The translations under genes were made by a program, and so were the position numbers. A stretch of 64,000 nucleotides of DNA from Halolactibacillus halophilus (GTDB lineage: Bacteria; Bacillota; Bacilli; Bacillales; Amphibacillaceae). The stretch covers positions 1 to 64,000 of the forward strand of contig NZ_FOXC01000012.1 in the NCBI RefSeq assembly GCF_900115605.1, written 5' to 3'. Position 1 is the stretch's first letter, and each line of letters begins with the position of its first letter. Below the pieces are notes generated by a model. The model was not told where the DNA came from. It worked only from the letters and a program-made list of their open reading frames with translations, and ran no database searches. Shown here piece by piece: positions 35,741-44,103 of the stretch.

Positions 35741-36187
35741 TTAAGCTGTAGTGTGTGTCTTTTGTTGCCCTCTATAGGTTGCCTCAATTTGCTTTAACAT
35801 CTCATTAAACTTTTTCTTTTTCAAAAATGACCAGACCACCCCAACAAAAGCATCGTTTAACTTCTGTATGAATCCACCATTTGTTTCTACCACTTCAGAG
35901 TAATGTAATTCACATGTTGTTTCATCAATAGGATGCATTTTATAAGCAACAGTAAATTTATTTTTATTACTGTTAGTTCGATATTCATAGTATTCATTTT
36001 TAATGAGTGCTGTAATTTCAACTGTGGCTGATGCCGATTTAGAAAATGTTTTAGTATACTGAAAGTCCACTAATGCTGCTTCGGTTACATTTTGATTTGT
36101 TTGCTGCTTTATATCCGCTAATACTGAGCGAACAATCATATCATAAAAATATTCAACCGGGACATTTAGTTTTTTTGAAAGTTCCAT
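35741..36187 (-). CDS. DUF3284 domain protein
   Basis: A 148-residue protein matching the DUF3284 family pattern, whose genes commonly sit in lactose/cellobiose-family PTS operons of lactic acid bacteria. VPVEYFYDMIVRSVLADIKQQT at the start, VEITALIKNEYYEYRT in the middle and FLKKKKFNEMLKQIEATYRGQ near the end are typical. The fold resembles START-like lipid or ligand-binding proteins. The function is unknown. Translation is probably coupled to the small gene ending at 36188. Confidence 0.75.
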   Translation of the reverse strand: MELSKKLNVPVEYFYDMIVRSVLADIKQQTNQNVTEAALVDFQYTKTFSKSASATVEITALIKNEYYEYRTNSNKNKFTVAYKMHPIDETTCELHYSEVVETNGGFIQKLNDAFVGVVWSFLKKKKFNEMLKQIEATYRGQQKTHTTA

Positions 36188-36370
36188 TTACTCCACCTGA
36201 TCTTTTGATAATTTATGTTGTTTTTCTTTTCTGATCATCACAATACTTAATACGATTAAAAAGCCTGCTGTGACTAAACTCAAAAAGTCATAGGTGCCAC
36301 TTTTGGCATCTGCTGCAAAAATAATCATTAAACAACCAATACTAAGAAAAAATAAGCCCCATTTCCCCAT
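36188..36370 (-). CDS. Small two-helix membrane protein in PTS operon
   Basis: Sixty residues with two membrane segments (WGLFFLSIGCLMIIFAA and DFLSLVTAGFLIVLSIVM) and a charged C-terminus. The ATG at 36370 follows AAAAGGATG with good spacing, and the stop is directly adjacent to the DUF3284 start. No family recognised. Its place in the operon suggests a role tied to the permease, but that is only context. Confidence 0.6.
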   Translation of the reverse strand: MGKWGLFFLSIGCLMIIFAADAKSGTYDFLSLVTAGFLIVLSIVMIRKEKQHKLSKDQVE

Positions 36371-36473
36371 GTTCAACATCCTTTTTATTTATGCCATATC
36401 TTATCTAGCCCTTGTTCCTCTGGCTTTTTGATGCTTTTCCATCACATAGTAACTGATTAATGACTCAGTATTA

Positions 36474-36698
36474 CTAATTACAAGGCACGCTTCGAAAGTA
36501 AAGCACCGTACCCCATGGTTCAGCCTTAATTGCGCTTTTAGCTATCTTCGCCGCTTCTTCTAAGTCACTCGCATTTGTTTCAAAATATAGTGAGATGCCC
36601 TTCTTTTCTTTAAAAGTAAATGTTACGTCATCTGTATTAATGGCTGTTAGTAACTCAATAATTCGGTCTTGTTGTGTTGGCGAACTAATTTCTATCAT
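36474..36698 (-). CDS. Small conserved-looking protein in PTS operon
   Basis: Seventy-four residues, soluble, with an alternating strand/helix pattern (IIELLTAINTDDVTFTFKEKKGISLYFETNASDLEEAAKIAKSAIKAEP). It has a strong GAAAGGAG ribosome site and lies between the IIC and membrane-protein genes. I do not recognise a named family. The size and pattern suggest a small ferredoxin-like fold. Confidence 0.6.
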   Translation of the reverse strand: MIEISSPTQQDRIIELLTAINTDDVTFTFKEKKGISLYFETNASDLEEAAKIAKSAIKAEPWGTVLYFRSVPCN

Positions 36699-36788
36699 TT
36701 TAAACTTCTCCTTTCTATTTATACTGTGAATATTTTTTATCAGTGTTCATGAATAACCTGTCAAATATTTGTCTTCGATTAATTTGAG

Positions 36789-36822
36789 AGACAAAGGACA
36801 CTCATTAAAGTGGCCTTTGTCT
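36789..36822 (-). other. Intercistronic hairpin after the IIC gene
   Basis: Arms AGACAAAGG and CCTTTGTCT with inner CACT/AGTG pairs and no T tract. It is probably a stability or processing element within the PTS operon transcript. Confidence 0.5.
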
Positions 36823-36839
36823 AGCTATATAAGGTTATA

Positions 36840-38249
36840 TTATTCTTGAGCAGATTCTGCTGATTCTGGCTCGACTTTGTTAGCTGCCATAACAAATGGT
36901 ACCCAAATGACAAATGATGAAAGCATCGCAACCAATGTTACGATTGGCGCACGCCAGTCAGCACCTGTCGCTAAGAACGATAGTAAGAATGGCGGTGTAA
37001 CCCATGCTACTTGTTGCGACACCGGATCGACTAATCCTGCGATTGTGGCAAAGTAACCAATTGATACGGAAACAACTGGCGCCAATAAGAATGGGAAGAA
37101 CATTACAGGGTTTAACACGATTGGTAAACCAAACATAATCGGTTCATTAATGTTAAAGATACCAGGTCCAACCGAAAGGTTGGCAACTGTACGATAATCT
37201 TTACGTTTAGAGAACATAATAATCGCAATGATTAAAACAATCGTTCCCCCGGAACCACCAAACCATGAGTAAGCATCAAACGATCCTCTTACCCACATAT
37301 AACCCTTTTCAAGTACAAGTTCTGTACCACCTTGTTGGAACAAGTTAATATTTTCAATTTGCGCAACGCCGAATACACCCTCTAAAATTGGTGCTAATAC
37401 GTTTGGTCCATGAATACCAAAGAACCAAAATAATTGAACGAATAGTGTAACTAAGATAACTGCCCCAAACCCTTGTGATAAACCAAGAAGTGGTCTAGCA
37501 ATTGTTTCTTGTATCCAATCTAAGAACGTCATACCTGGAACAAGTTTTGAAAATACGAAGTAGAAGATTGATGCGACGTAAAGTGCCACTGTTGCTGGAA
37601 TAATCGCTGCAAAAGCTTTAGAAACAGCTGGCGGTACCGTATCAGGTAATTTAATTGTAATATTTGCAAGCATCAATTTAGCAAAAATAATTGTTGATAC
37701 AAAACCGATAATCATTGCAGTAAAGAAGAGGTTACCGTTTAAGTTTCCTAAAGGAATCCAGCCCCAACCACCAGCGGTGATATCCGTAGCTGTCGCAGCC
37801 CATCCAGCTTCGTTAATCGAAGCAATGGTTCCTTCATCTAAACTCAAGCCACTTAATGTACCTGAGAATGAGAACGTTAACCCAGCGACTGTTGCAGCTG
37901 TAGATACAATCCCACCGGAAAGCTCGTTGACACCATAGGCTTTAGCTAAGTTATATCCCCACGAAAAGACAAAGATCAACCCAGCGATGGCCAAGGTCCC
38001 ATTCCAGACAAAACCATTAATCCCGATGATTTCCCTAATAATCGGAATCGAGTTTCCATCATAACCATCAAAAAATTGCGGTGGTAAATCTCTAATAATT
38101 GCGTTAATCATAACCGCGACCGAACCAGCCATTGTTGCTGGAATCGTTCCAATAAAGGCATCTCTTAAAGCGACTAAGTGTTTTTGCCCACCTATCTTAC
38201 CTGCGATTGGAAGAAAGTATTTCTCCAACCATAACGTTAAAGCATTCAT
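36840..38249 (-). CDS. PTS lactose/cellobiose/chitobiose-family IIC permease
   Basis: A 469-residue integral membrane channel with about ten hydrophobic segments. It opens LEKYFLPIAGKIGGQKHLVALRDAFIGTIPATMAGS. The conserved family loop is FFGIHGPNVLAPI (about 270-283), and NINEPIMFGLPIVLNP (about 370) carries the sugar-binding Glu. This is a CelB/ChbC/LicC type. A nearby ChbG-like deacetylase, GH4 enzyme and nagAB point to chitobiose or another amino-sugar disaccharide more than cellobiose (inference). It has its own leader region at 38250-38526. Confidence 0.93.
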   Translation of the reverse strand: MNALTLWLEKYFLPIAGKIGGQKHLVALRDAFIGTIPATMAGSVAVMINAIIRDLPPQFFDGYDGNSIPIIREIIGINGFVWNGTLAIAGLIFVFSWGYNLAKAYGVNELSGGIVSTAATVAGLTFSFSGTLSGLSLDEGTIASINEAGWAATATDITAGGWGWIPLGNLNGNLFFTAMIIGFVSTIIFAKLMLANITIKLPDTVPPAVSKAFAAIIPATVALYVASIFYFVFSKLVPGMTFLDWIQETIARPLLGLSQGFGAVILVTLFVQLFWFFGIHGPNVLAPILEGVFGVAQIENINLFQQGGTELVLEKGYMWVRGSFDAYSWFGGSGGTIVLIIAIIMFSKRKDYRTVANLSVGPGIFNINEPIMFGLPIVLNPVMFFPFLLAPVVSVSIGYFATIAGLVDPVSQQVAWVTPPFLLSFLATGADWRAPIVTLVAMLSSFVIWVPFVMAANKVEPESAESAQE

Positions 38250-38378
38250 TCAAAAACCCCCTCATAGTTTTAACTAATTGTTTAAATATAATTGCTTTAC
38301 ACCTTTTGAGCACTCTTGCTCGCTTCGCATCACCCCTTTCAAATATCGCATATCATTCTTCCGGACATTCTCAATCTG

Positions 38379-38459
38379 TTATATGTAAGCGTTTGAGTTC
38401 AATAGAACAAAAAATGTTCTATATAATGAAACAAACTATGTATGATCGCTTACATATAA
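38379..38459 (-). promoter_or_regulatory. Symmetric regulatory region upstream of the PTS permease
   Basis: Perfect 13-base inverted arms TTATATGTAAGCG (38379-38391) and CGCTTACATATAA (38447-38459) flank a second dyad, ATAGAACA/TGTTCTAT (38402-38422, five-base centre). The outer arms contain cre-like half sites (TGTAAGCG). The inner dyad could be a repressor operator. No convincing promoter boxes were found. Confidence 0.55.
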
Positions 38460-38479
38460 TTATTACAAATCTAGGAGAT

Positions 38480-38508
38480 GCTACGTTACATACTAGAAGT
38501 AACGCAGC
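38480..38508 (-). other. Hairpin after the GH4 gene
   Basis: Arms GCTACGTTAC and GTAACGCAGC (one G-U pair in RNA) with a nine-base loop and no T tract. It may be an intercistronic element or weak terminator between the GH4 and IIC genes. Confidence 0.5.
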
Positions 38509-38526
38509 ATGTTCTCTCACATATTA

Positions 38527-39831
38527 TTACTTATTAAATTGTGGTAAATACACTTTATGTGCTTCCAGTAATTCGTCTAATACAACCTTCGCACGATCTT
38601 CATCACCAATAAGTGGATTGGCAAGAAATGCGAGATAGGCATCTTCATACTTACCAGAAATACTTGCTTTAATTACTAGTTCTTCAAAGGCTTTCATCTT
38701 AAGAATGTCACCTTTTACTTGCGATGGTAAAGCGCCCGTGACAAGTGGCATAGGGCCTGATTTGGTAATCACACAATTCACTTCTACAACACTATCATCC
38801 GCAAGATCACTGATTGCACCGTTGTTTAATGTGTTGACGGTCATAATTTCATGGCTATTATTATAGATTGCTGACATTAAGCTACAAGCCACATCACTAT
38901 AATATGCACCCCCACGAGATTCTAGTTCTTTTGGTTTCTCGTGAAGTGTCGGTTGTTTATATAATTCAAATAGTTTGCGTTCAACTTCTTGTACAACTTC
39001 TGAACGCGTACCATTTTCTTCGTATGATTTAACATCTTTTTCTAACGTTGCTTCTTGCTTGTAATAATATTGGTGATATGGATTTGGTAATAATTGAAGT
39101 GATTTCAAGAACGTTTCTGTCCAGCCTAAGTTAACTATGTTGGCTGGTGAGTAGTTCACCACTTGATCAATTAATCTGTCTAGCACTTCCTGCGTACGGT
39201 CGACACCGTTAGCATAGACTTTTTTACCGTATACAAAGTGGTTAAGTCCGACAAATTCAATTCTAACCGCTGAAGGATTAACTTCTAATACTTCTGCGAT
39301 TGATTGTTGCATATTAAAAGGTATGTTACACACACCAATTACTCTCTTGTGTGGGCTATGATGTAGTAACGCTTCAGTTACCATACCAGCCGGATTTGTA
39401 AAGTTAATCATCCAGGCATCTGGACAAATATTATGAATATCATTTGCAATGTCTAGTAATACTGGAATGGTACGAAAGGCTTTGAAAATTCCACCTGCAC
39501 CATTTGTTTCTTGACCAATCATGCCATGAGATAGTGGAATACGCTCGTCTTTTTCACGTGCTTTCAACCCACCAACTCTTAATTGTGTTGAAACAAAGTT
39601 AGCATCTTTTAATGCTTCTTTCCGATCAGTTGTCCAAGACAAATCGATTAGAACACCTGATGCTTCAATCATTCGTTTCGCTAGTTCACCTACAATCGAC
39701 ATTTTTTCGAACCCTTCGTCGATATCTACTAATACGATCTGTGATACTGGAAATGATGCGTGACGGTTAATTAATCCTTCGATAATTTCCGGTGTATAAC
39801 TAGATCCTCCCCCTATAATGACCAGCTTCAT
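38527..39831 (-). CDS. GH4 family 6-phospho-glycosidase
   Basis: A 434-residue NAD- and metal-dependent glycosidase that hydrolyses phosphorylated disaccharides released by PTS import. Features are KLVIIGGGSSYTPEI (NAD site, residues 2-16), INFTNPAGMVTEAL, GVCNIPFN with the metal-binding Cys, VGLNHFVYGKKV with its His, and the RGGAYYSD region. It is in the CelF/LicH/ChbF branch. ChbF acts on mono-deacetylated chitobiose-6-P. A ChbG-like deacetylase nearby fits that route. Confidence 0.93.
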   Translation of the reverse strand: MKLVIIGGGSSYTPEIIEGLINRHASFPVSQIVLVDIDEGFEKMSIVGELAKRMIEASGVLIDLSWTTDRKEALKDANFVSTQLRVGGLKAREKDERIPLSHGMIGQETNGAGGIFKAFRTIPVLLDIANDIHNICPDAWMINFTNPAGMVTEALLHHSPHKRVIGVCNIPFNMQQSIAEVLEVNPSAVRIEFVGLNHFVYGKKVYANGVDRTQEVLDRLIDQVVNYSPANIVNLGWTETFLKSLQLLPNPYHQYYYKQEATLEKDVKSYEENGTRSEVVQEVERKLFELYKQPTLHEKPKELESRGGAYYSDVACSLMSAIYNNSHEIMTVNTLNNGAISDLADDSVVEVNCVITKSGPMPLVTGALPSQVKGDILKMKAFEELVIKASISGKYEDAYLAFLANPLIGDEDRAKVVLDELLEAHKVYLPQFNK

Positions 39832-39876
39832 ATAAAAAAACTCCTTTTTTAATTCTATATTTATTTTGTAATGGCT

Positions 39877-39933
39877 TACATTTAAAATGTATCATACAAT
39901 TTAAATATTGTAAATACATTTAATAAAAAATGT
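39877..39933. promoter_or_regulatory. Operator-like repeats between GH4 gene and GntR regulator
   Basis: The divergent intergenic region holds TACATTTAAAATGTA (39877-39891, a perfect odd palindrome) and ACATTT-N6-AAATGT (39916-39933). The ACATTT/AAATGT half-site recurs in the 22-bp palindrome before the ChbG-like gene (40736-40757), so all three are likely sites of the adjacent GntR regulator. Confidence 0.6.
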
Positions 39934-40013
39934 TTTTTTAAAATAAATTGTTACTACTTTTGATGAAGTTTGTTATACTAGACACGGATGTCTTTTCATG
40001 AAGGGATGATTTT

Positions 40014-40730
40014 ATGGCAGAGAAACAAGCACTACATGCTTTTATTAAGGAAGAATTAATAGAACGGATCAAATCCAAAGACTATAAAGTAGGTGATCAG
40101 TTCCCAACTGAACTTGAAATTTGTGATGAATTTAATGTCAGTCGAACGACAGTTAGAATTGCCTTATCTCAACTCGTTCAAGAAGGCTACCTTATTAGAC
40201 AACGTGGCAGAGGAAGTTTTGTTGCTGAACCTAAAGCACATCAGACACTTTCTCCTACTAATGAACATTTTGGTCAACAATTGAAAGCGCAAGGTAAAAA
40301 AGGAGAAATTATCGCTAAATCAATTGAAGTGATTGCTGCAAAAGGATCCATTCAGGAGCGCTTCGGGTTAAATGAAGCCGACCCCATTCAAAAGATTAAA
40401 CGGACTCGAATGGTGAATAATGAAATAACTCAATATGAAATCGCTTATATTCCTTGGCAAATTGCTCCTGGAATTAAAAAAGAACAAGTAGAGAACTCAC
40501 TCTACCAAACCTTAACGAAGGATTATAATATTGATATTCATAAAACAACAGAAATCTTAGAAATCACTTTGGCCGATAAAGACATTAGCCATTATTTAGA
40601 CTGCGAAGTCGGGCATCCATGCTTTTTTATTGAAACAATCGCCGAAGACAAAACTGGTAGAGTTATTGAATTTTCTCGTTCTTACTTTAGAGGTGATAAG
40701 ACGAGCTTCAAAGTCGAGCGACTTTATTAA
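40014..40730 (+). CDS. GntR/HutC-family regulator with UTRA domain
   Basis: A 238-residue regulator. The GntR winged helix is at about 8-72 (FPTELEICDEFNVSRTTVRIALSQLVQEGYL). The UTRA ligand domain is at about 90-235 (IQKIKRTRMVNNEITQYEIAYIP, PCFFIETIAEDKTGRVIEFSRSYFRGD). UTRA proteins of this type (NagR/YvoA, TreR, BglR) sense sugar phosphates. It is divergent from the GH4-PTS genes and is followed by the ChbG-like gene, which it probably controls with them. Confidence 0.9.
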   Translation: MAEKQALHAFIKEELIERIKSKDYKVGDQFPTELEICDEFNVSRTTVRIALSQLVQEGYLIRQRGRGSFVAEPKAHQTLSPTNEHFGQQLKAQGKKGEIIAKSIEVIAAKGSIQERFGLNEADPIQKIKRTRMVNNEITQYEIAYIPWQIAPGIKKEQVENSLYQTLTKDYNIDIHKTTEILEITLADKDISHYLDCEVGHPCFFIETIAEDKTGRVIEFSRSYFRGDKTSFKVERLY

Positions 40731-40735
40731 AAGTA

Positions 40736-40757
40736 TTCAAATGTATATACATTTGAA
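40736..40757. promoter_or_regulatory. 22-bp perfect palindromic operator before the ChbG-like gene
   Basis: The core is TCAAATGTATATACATTTGA, with one further matching base on each side. It sits between the stop of the GntR gene and the ribosome site of the ChbG-like gene. The most likely role is binding of the GntR/UTRA regulator. Confidence 0.7.
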
Positions 40758-40774
40758 AATATTCGAGGGGGATT

Positions 40775-41476
40775 TTGATGAAAGTCATTATCAATGCAGA
40801 TGATTTCGGTTTAACCGAAGGCATAAACAAAGGAATTATTAAAGCGCATACAGATGGTGTGGTTACAAGAACGACATTAATGATGAACGGCACAGCTGTT
40901 GACCATGCTGTTAAAGCAGCCAAAGCTACACCTTCCTTAAAAGTAGGCATACATTTAGTTCTGTCATACGGCAAACCTTTAAGAGATGATGTAGATTTAC
41001 TTATTAATGAATCGGGGGCATTTAAAACGACAAAATTTGAGGAAACATTAAATAATGAAGAAATCAAACAGATTGAACAAGAATGGGAAACACAAATACA
41101 AGCCTTTTTAAACACTGGTTTAACACTTGATCATATCGATAGCCATCACCATGTTCATGGATGGGATTGTTTGCAACCGGTTATTAAGCGCTTACAAGAA
41201 AAACATCAAGTGCCTGTTCGCCTTACTGAGCACATACATAATCAGACTGATATGATACTCACTGAAGCTCTCTGGTTAGATTTTTATGATAAATTAGCTC
41301 AGCCAGATCTTTTTGAGAAACTTCTTGAGTTAAACGTCGATTCTGTAGAAGTTATGACACACCCAGCATATATTGATGACGCACTTTTAAAGGTATCTTC
41401 TTATACTGACGAGCGAGAGCGAGAGTTGGATCTTTTAACATCTATGAAAGTTCTTGAAGGCATTGAATTGTGCTGA
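40775..41476 (+). CDS. chbG: ChbG/HpnK (YdjC) family carbohydrate deacetylase
   Basis: A 233-residue metal-dependent deacetylase. IINADDFGLTEGINKGI (residues 4-20) has the metal-binding Asp pair, VGIHLVLSYGKPL has a His, and DHIDSHHHVHGWDCLQPVI carries the His cluster. ChbG removes one acetyl from chitobiose and chitobiose-6-P so that ChbF and the regulator can use it. The start used here is the second Met (ATG 40778 is equally possible), after GAGGGGG. It is close downstream of the GntR gene, with an operator between them. Confidence 0.85.
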   Translation: MMKVIINADDFGLTEGINKGIIKAHTDGVVTRTTLMMNGTAVDHAVKAAKATPSLKVGIHLVLSYGKPLRDDVDLLINESGAFKTTKFEETLNNEEIKQIEQEWETQIQAFLNTGLTLDHIDSHHHVHGWDCLQPVIKRLQEKHQVPVRLTEHIHNQTDMILTEALWLDFYDKLAQPDLFEKLLELNVDSVEVMTHPAYIDDALLKVSSYTDERERELDLLTSMKVLEGIELC

Positions 41477-41489
41477 AATTGTACAATAT

Positions 41490-41533
41490 AAAAAGCGTTC
41501 GTCCCTCATCGATATGGGGGACAAACGCTTTTT
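41490..41533. terminator. Bidirectional terminator between ChbG-like and FAH genes
   Basis: Arms AAAAAGCGTT and AACGCTTTTT with inner GTCCC/GGGAC-like pairing, and A/T runs on both sides. Confidence 0.88.
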
Positions 41534-41582
41534 ACGTCAACACAACAACTAAATATTATCACAAAGTATATTGAGAAAGAAT

Positions 41583-42470
41583 TTAACCAACACTATTTGA
41601 TAACTTACCGATGCCTTCAATTTCACAAACAACCTCATCACCGGATTGTAATAACCGCGGAGGGCTTTCCGCAAAACCAACACCGTGCGGTGTTCCAGTT
41701 AAAATTAAGTCACCTGGTTCCAGTGTAATTAAGTTAGAGATAAACGCAATAAGTGTTGGAATATCAAAAATCAATTGATTGGTCGATGATATTTGACGCA
41801 CTTCGCCGTTAATAGTTGACTTAATCGCAAGCTGAGAGGCATCGTTTAATTCATCGGTGGTAACAATGACCGGACCGACAGGCGTTGACTTATCTAATGT
41901 TTTCCCTTGCAGCCACTGAGGCGTACGTTTTTGTAAGTCACGGGCCGAGATGTCATTAGCAATTGTATAACCTAAAATATAATCAAGCGCCTCTGACTCG
42001 CTCACTTCTGTGCACGTCTTGCCAATCACGCAAGCAAGTTCCACCTCATAATCAAGTTGATTTGATTTAGCCACCCCCATAATATCAGCGTTATGACCAA
42101 TTAATGCATTTGGAAATTTTGAGAAGAGCACTGGCAATTTTGGCACATCATGCCCCATTTCTTTCACATGATCTAAATAGTTCACACCGACACAGATAAT
42201 TTTACTTGGACGTGTCACCACAGGGCCAAATTCAATCAACGCCTTATTGATTCCTGCTGTTTCAGGTACCTTTTCAAGCGCTATTTTTAACGCTGATAGT
42301 GATGGTAACTGGCGATAAAATAATTCAGGGTCACTAGTGATTGATGACTTTACCACTTCATCTGTCACATAGGGTTTCAATGCTTCAACAGGATAAATGT
42401 GTTCATCTTTGAGTAAACCGACTTGATATGTGTCGTTTGTGTCCTTTAAACGATACGTTAATAGTCTCAT
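41583..42470 (-). CDS. Fumarylacetoacetate hydrolase family protein
   Basis: A 295-residue FAH-superfamily protein. KIICVGVNYLDHVKEMG is followed by LDYEVELACVIGKTC (the acidic metal ligands), ANDISARDLQ, LTGTPHGVGF and a C-terminal GDEVVCEIEGIGKLSN. Family members include acylpyruvases, oxaloacetate decarboxylases and 2-keto-diene hydratases; the substrate is not clear. It overlaps the OsmC gene (TGATG). Confidence 0.88.
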   Translation of the reverse strand: MRLLTYRLKDTNDTYQVGLLKDEHIYPVEALKPYVTDEVVKSSITSDPELFYRQLPSLSALKIALEKVPETAGINKALIEFGPVVTRPSKIICVGVNYLDHVKEMGHDVPKLPVLFSKFPNALIGHNADIMGVAKSNQLDYEVELACVIGKTCTEVSESEALDYILGYTIANDISARDLQKRTPQWLQGKTLDKSTPVGPVIVTTDELNDASQLAIKSTINGEVRQISSTNQLIFDIPTLIAFISNLITLEPGDLILTGTPHGVGFAESPPRLLQSGDEVVCEIEGIGKLSNSVG

Positions 42471-42847
42471 CAAGATTCTCCTTCATCATCAACTAAGACA
42501 ACGTTAACGGGATGTTCAAGTGTATGGCCAATCATACACCCACGTTTCGCTTTCAACCTTAGCTTCTTAGCTAGAGCCGTGTCAAGCGCATCAATAAAGT
42601 GAATGTTAATCTTGACGTCTGATACTCGGCGTGGTTTTAAAGTGTCGTCACTTTTTGACGTGACCGTTACCTCGTATCCCGATAATTCAAGAGCATCACG
42701 GGTATCAAGAAAATCTAATGTTTTTGCCACACACATCGCAACCGATGCTTCTAAATAATCAACTGGTGCTAAAATCGGGCTATCAACTTTTTCACCTGAA
42801 GTTTGATGTAGTGTGTGGATTAAATCTTTTCTTTTCTTTATAATCAT
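42470..42847 (-). CDS. OsmC family peroxiredoxin-like protein
   Basis: A 125-residue OsmC/Ohr-superfamily protein. Two redox-type cysteines are visible, Cys39 in SVAMCVAKTLDFL and Cys104 in KRGCMIGHTL, the pairing needed for hydroperoxide reduction. It lies in a minus-strand run with MFS, the exporter pair and the FAH gene. The ribosome site is AGGAGG. Confidence 0.85.
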   Translation of the reverse strand: MIIKKRKDLIHTLHQTSGEKVDSPILAPVDYLEASVAMCVAKTLDFLDTRDALELSGYEVTVTSKSDDTLKPRRVSDVKINIHFIDALDTALAKKLRLKAKRGCMIGHTLEHPVNVVLVDDEGES

Positions 42848-42858
42848 TTCTTTTCCTC

Positions 42859-43338
42859 CTAAGACCGTTCTAAACCTTTACGGTCATATTTATTATGGTA
42901 CCTTTTCCACTTACCATTACGAATCATTTGGTTAATAATCTCAGAGAAGACGAGTCCTAAAGCAATCGCACCTGAGAGCATGACGACGCGCGCGGCATTA
43001 GGAATCGCAACTTCATAATTATTCTCAACGAAGTGGCGCATCGCGTCATAGGCGAGTCCTCCTGGGACAAGTGGGATAATCCCTGAAACGTTAAAGATGA
43101 TGATCGGCGTCCGGAACCATTTAGCAAAAATCTGACTAATGACCGCAACAACAGCCGCTGCCGCAAGCGTAGCGACAACTTCATCAACCGTATTGAGGAC
43201 GAGCAACCGGTAAAGAAACCAACCAACCGCACCGACCGTTCCGCACTGAAACAGCACTTGTCTTGGCACATTAAAAATAATCGCAAAACCAGCAGCCGCA
43301 AAAAACGATGCCACTAGTTGTTCAGCTAACATCAGCAT
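42859..43338 (-). CDS. Threonine/serine exporter, C-terminal half (ThrE/YjjB type)
   Basis: A 159-residue membrane protein with about five segments (LVASFFAAAGFAIIFNVPRQVL; IIPLVPGGLAYDAMRHFV). It corresponds to the DUF3815 half of ThrE. The ATG at 43338 follows GGAGGTGGGG; the longer frame extends into the upstream gene. It is adjacent to the DUF1212 half, as in two-gene YjjP/YjjB systems that export small amino or organic acids. Confidence 0.85.
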   Translation of the reverse strand: MLMLAEQLVASFFAAAGFAIIFNVPRQVLFQCGTVGAVGWFLYRLLVLNTVDEVVATLAAAAVVAVISQIFAKWFRTPIIIFNVSGIIPLVPGGLAYDAMRHFVENNYEVAIPNAARVVMLSGAIALGLVFSEIINQMIRNGKWKRYHNKYDRKGLERS

Positions 43339-43351
43339 GTCCCCACCTCCA

Positions 43352-44092
43352 TTAGAATATAAAGAATATGACCGCAATTCCAGCCCCGATGGCAGCCGCT
43401 GTAAGGAAAGCCTCAGCACCTTTGGTAATACCAGACACTAAGTGACCGGCCATTAAATCACGTACCGCATTAGTAATCAGAAGTCCTGGAACAAGTGGCA
43501 TGATTGCACCAATCACAATTTTATCAATCTGTTGACCAAGGTTTAAAAAAATCATGAGGTAAGCAAATAAACCAACAAAACTTGCCGCTAAAAATTCTGC
43601 AAAAAAGCGAATTTTTACCATATCATGAAAGTAACTCATGAGTCCGTAACCAAGCGCCCCAACAAAAAAGGCGGGTAAAAAATCTAACCATGACCCGTCA
43701 AACATAATCGTAAAACAACCGCTCGCAAAAGCGGCAGCCAAGAGTTGAATATAGTTTGGATACGTGTCCTTCTGATTTTCAATTGTCTCGAGTGCTTTTG
43801 CCGCCTCACTAACATCTAAGTGTCCAGCAGAAATTGCACGCGAGACCCCGTTGACTTGTGTCACTTTATGAAGATCGGTCTCACGACTAATGATTCGGAC
43901 AAAATTAGTCGGTTCAGTTAAATCTGTCGCAAACATAATTGCTGTTGGTGTCGCATGCGCCTGCGCACGGTCCATACCAAAAGCTTGAGCAATTCTTACC
44001 ATCGTATCTTCCACACGGTAAGTCTCTGCCCCACTTTGTAGCATCAACTTCCCAGCGAGAAGACAGACATCCGTTACTGTGTAACGCTCCAC
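43352..44092 (-). CDS. Threonine/serine exporter, N-terminal half (ThrE/YjjP type)
   Basis: A 246-residue protein. The first ~100 residues are the soluble DUF1212 part (LMLQSGAETYRVEDTMVRIAQAFG, ATPTAIMF). About five membrane segments follow, including IIGAIMPLVPGLLITNAVRDL. The GTG start follows a GGGGTG site. It pairs with the half encoded 13 bases downstream. Confidence 0.87.
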   Translation of the reverse strand: MERYTVTDVCLLAGKLMLQSGAETYRVEDTMVRIAQAFGMDRAQAHATPTAIMFATDLTEPTNFVRIISRETDLHKVTQVNGVSRAISAGHLDVSEAAKALETIENQKDTYPNYIQLLAAAFASGCFTIMFDGSWLDFLPAFFVGALGYGLMSYFHDMVKIRFFAEFLAASFVGLFAYLMIFLNLGQQIDKIVIGAIMPLVPGLLITNAVRDLMAGHLVSGITKGAEAFLTAAAIGAGIAVIFFIF

Positions 44093-44103
44093 GACATCAC
44101 CCC

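Noticed and set aside
38439-38454. A full cre site (TGTAAGCGATCATACA) upstream of the PTS permease
   Set aside because: Only the first half fits the consensus; recorded as a cre-like half within the inverted repeat.
42957-43301. Second minus-strand frame inside the ThrE C-terminal-half gene
   Set aside because: It is a Leu/Arg/Ser-rich shadow frame fully inside a gene with a good start and membrane pattern.
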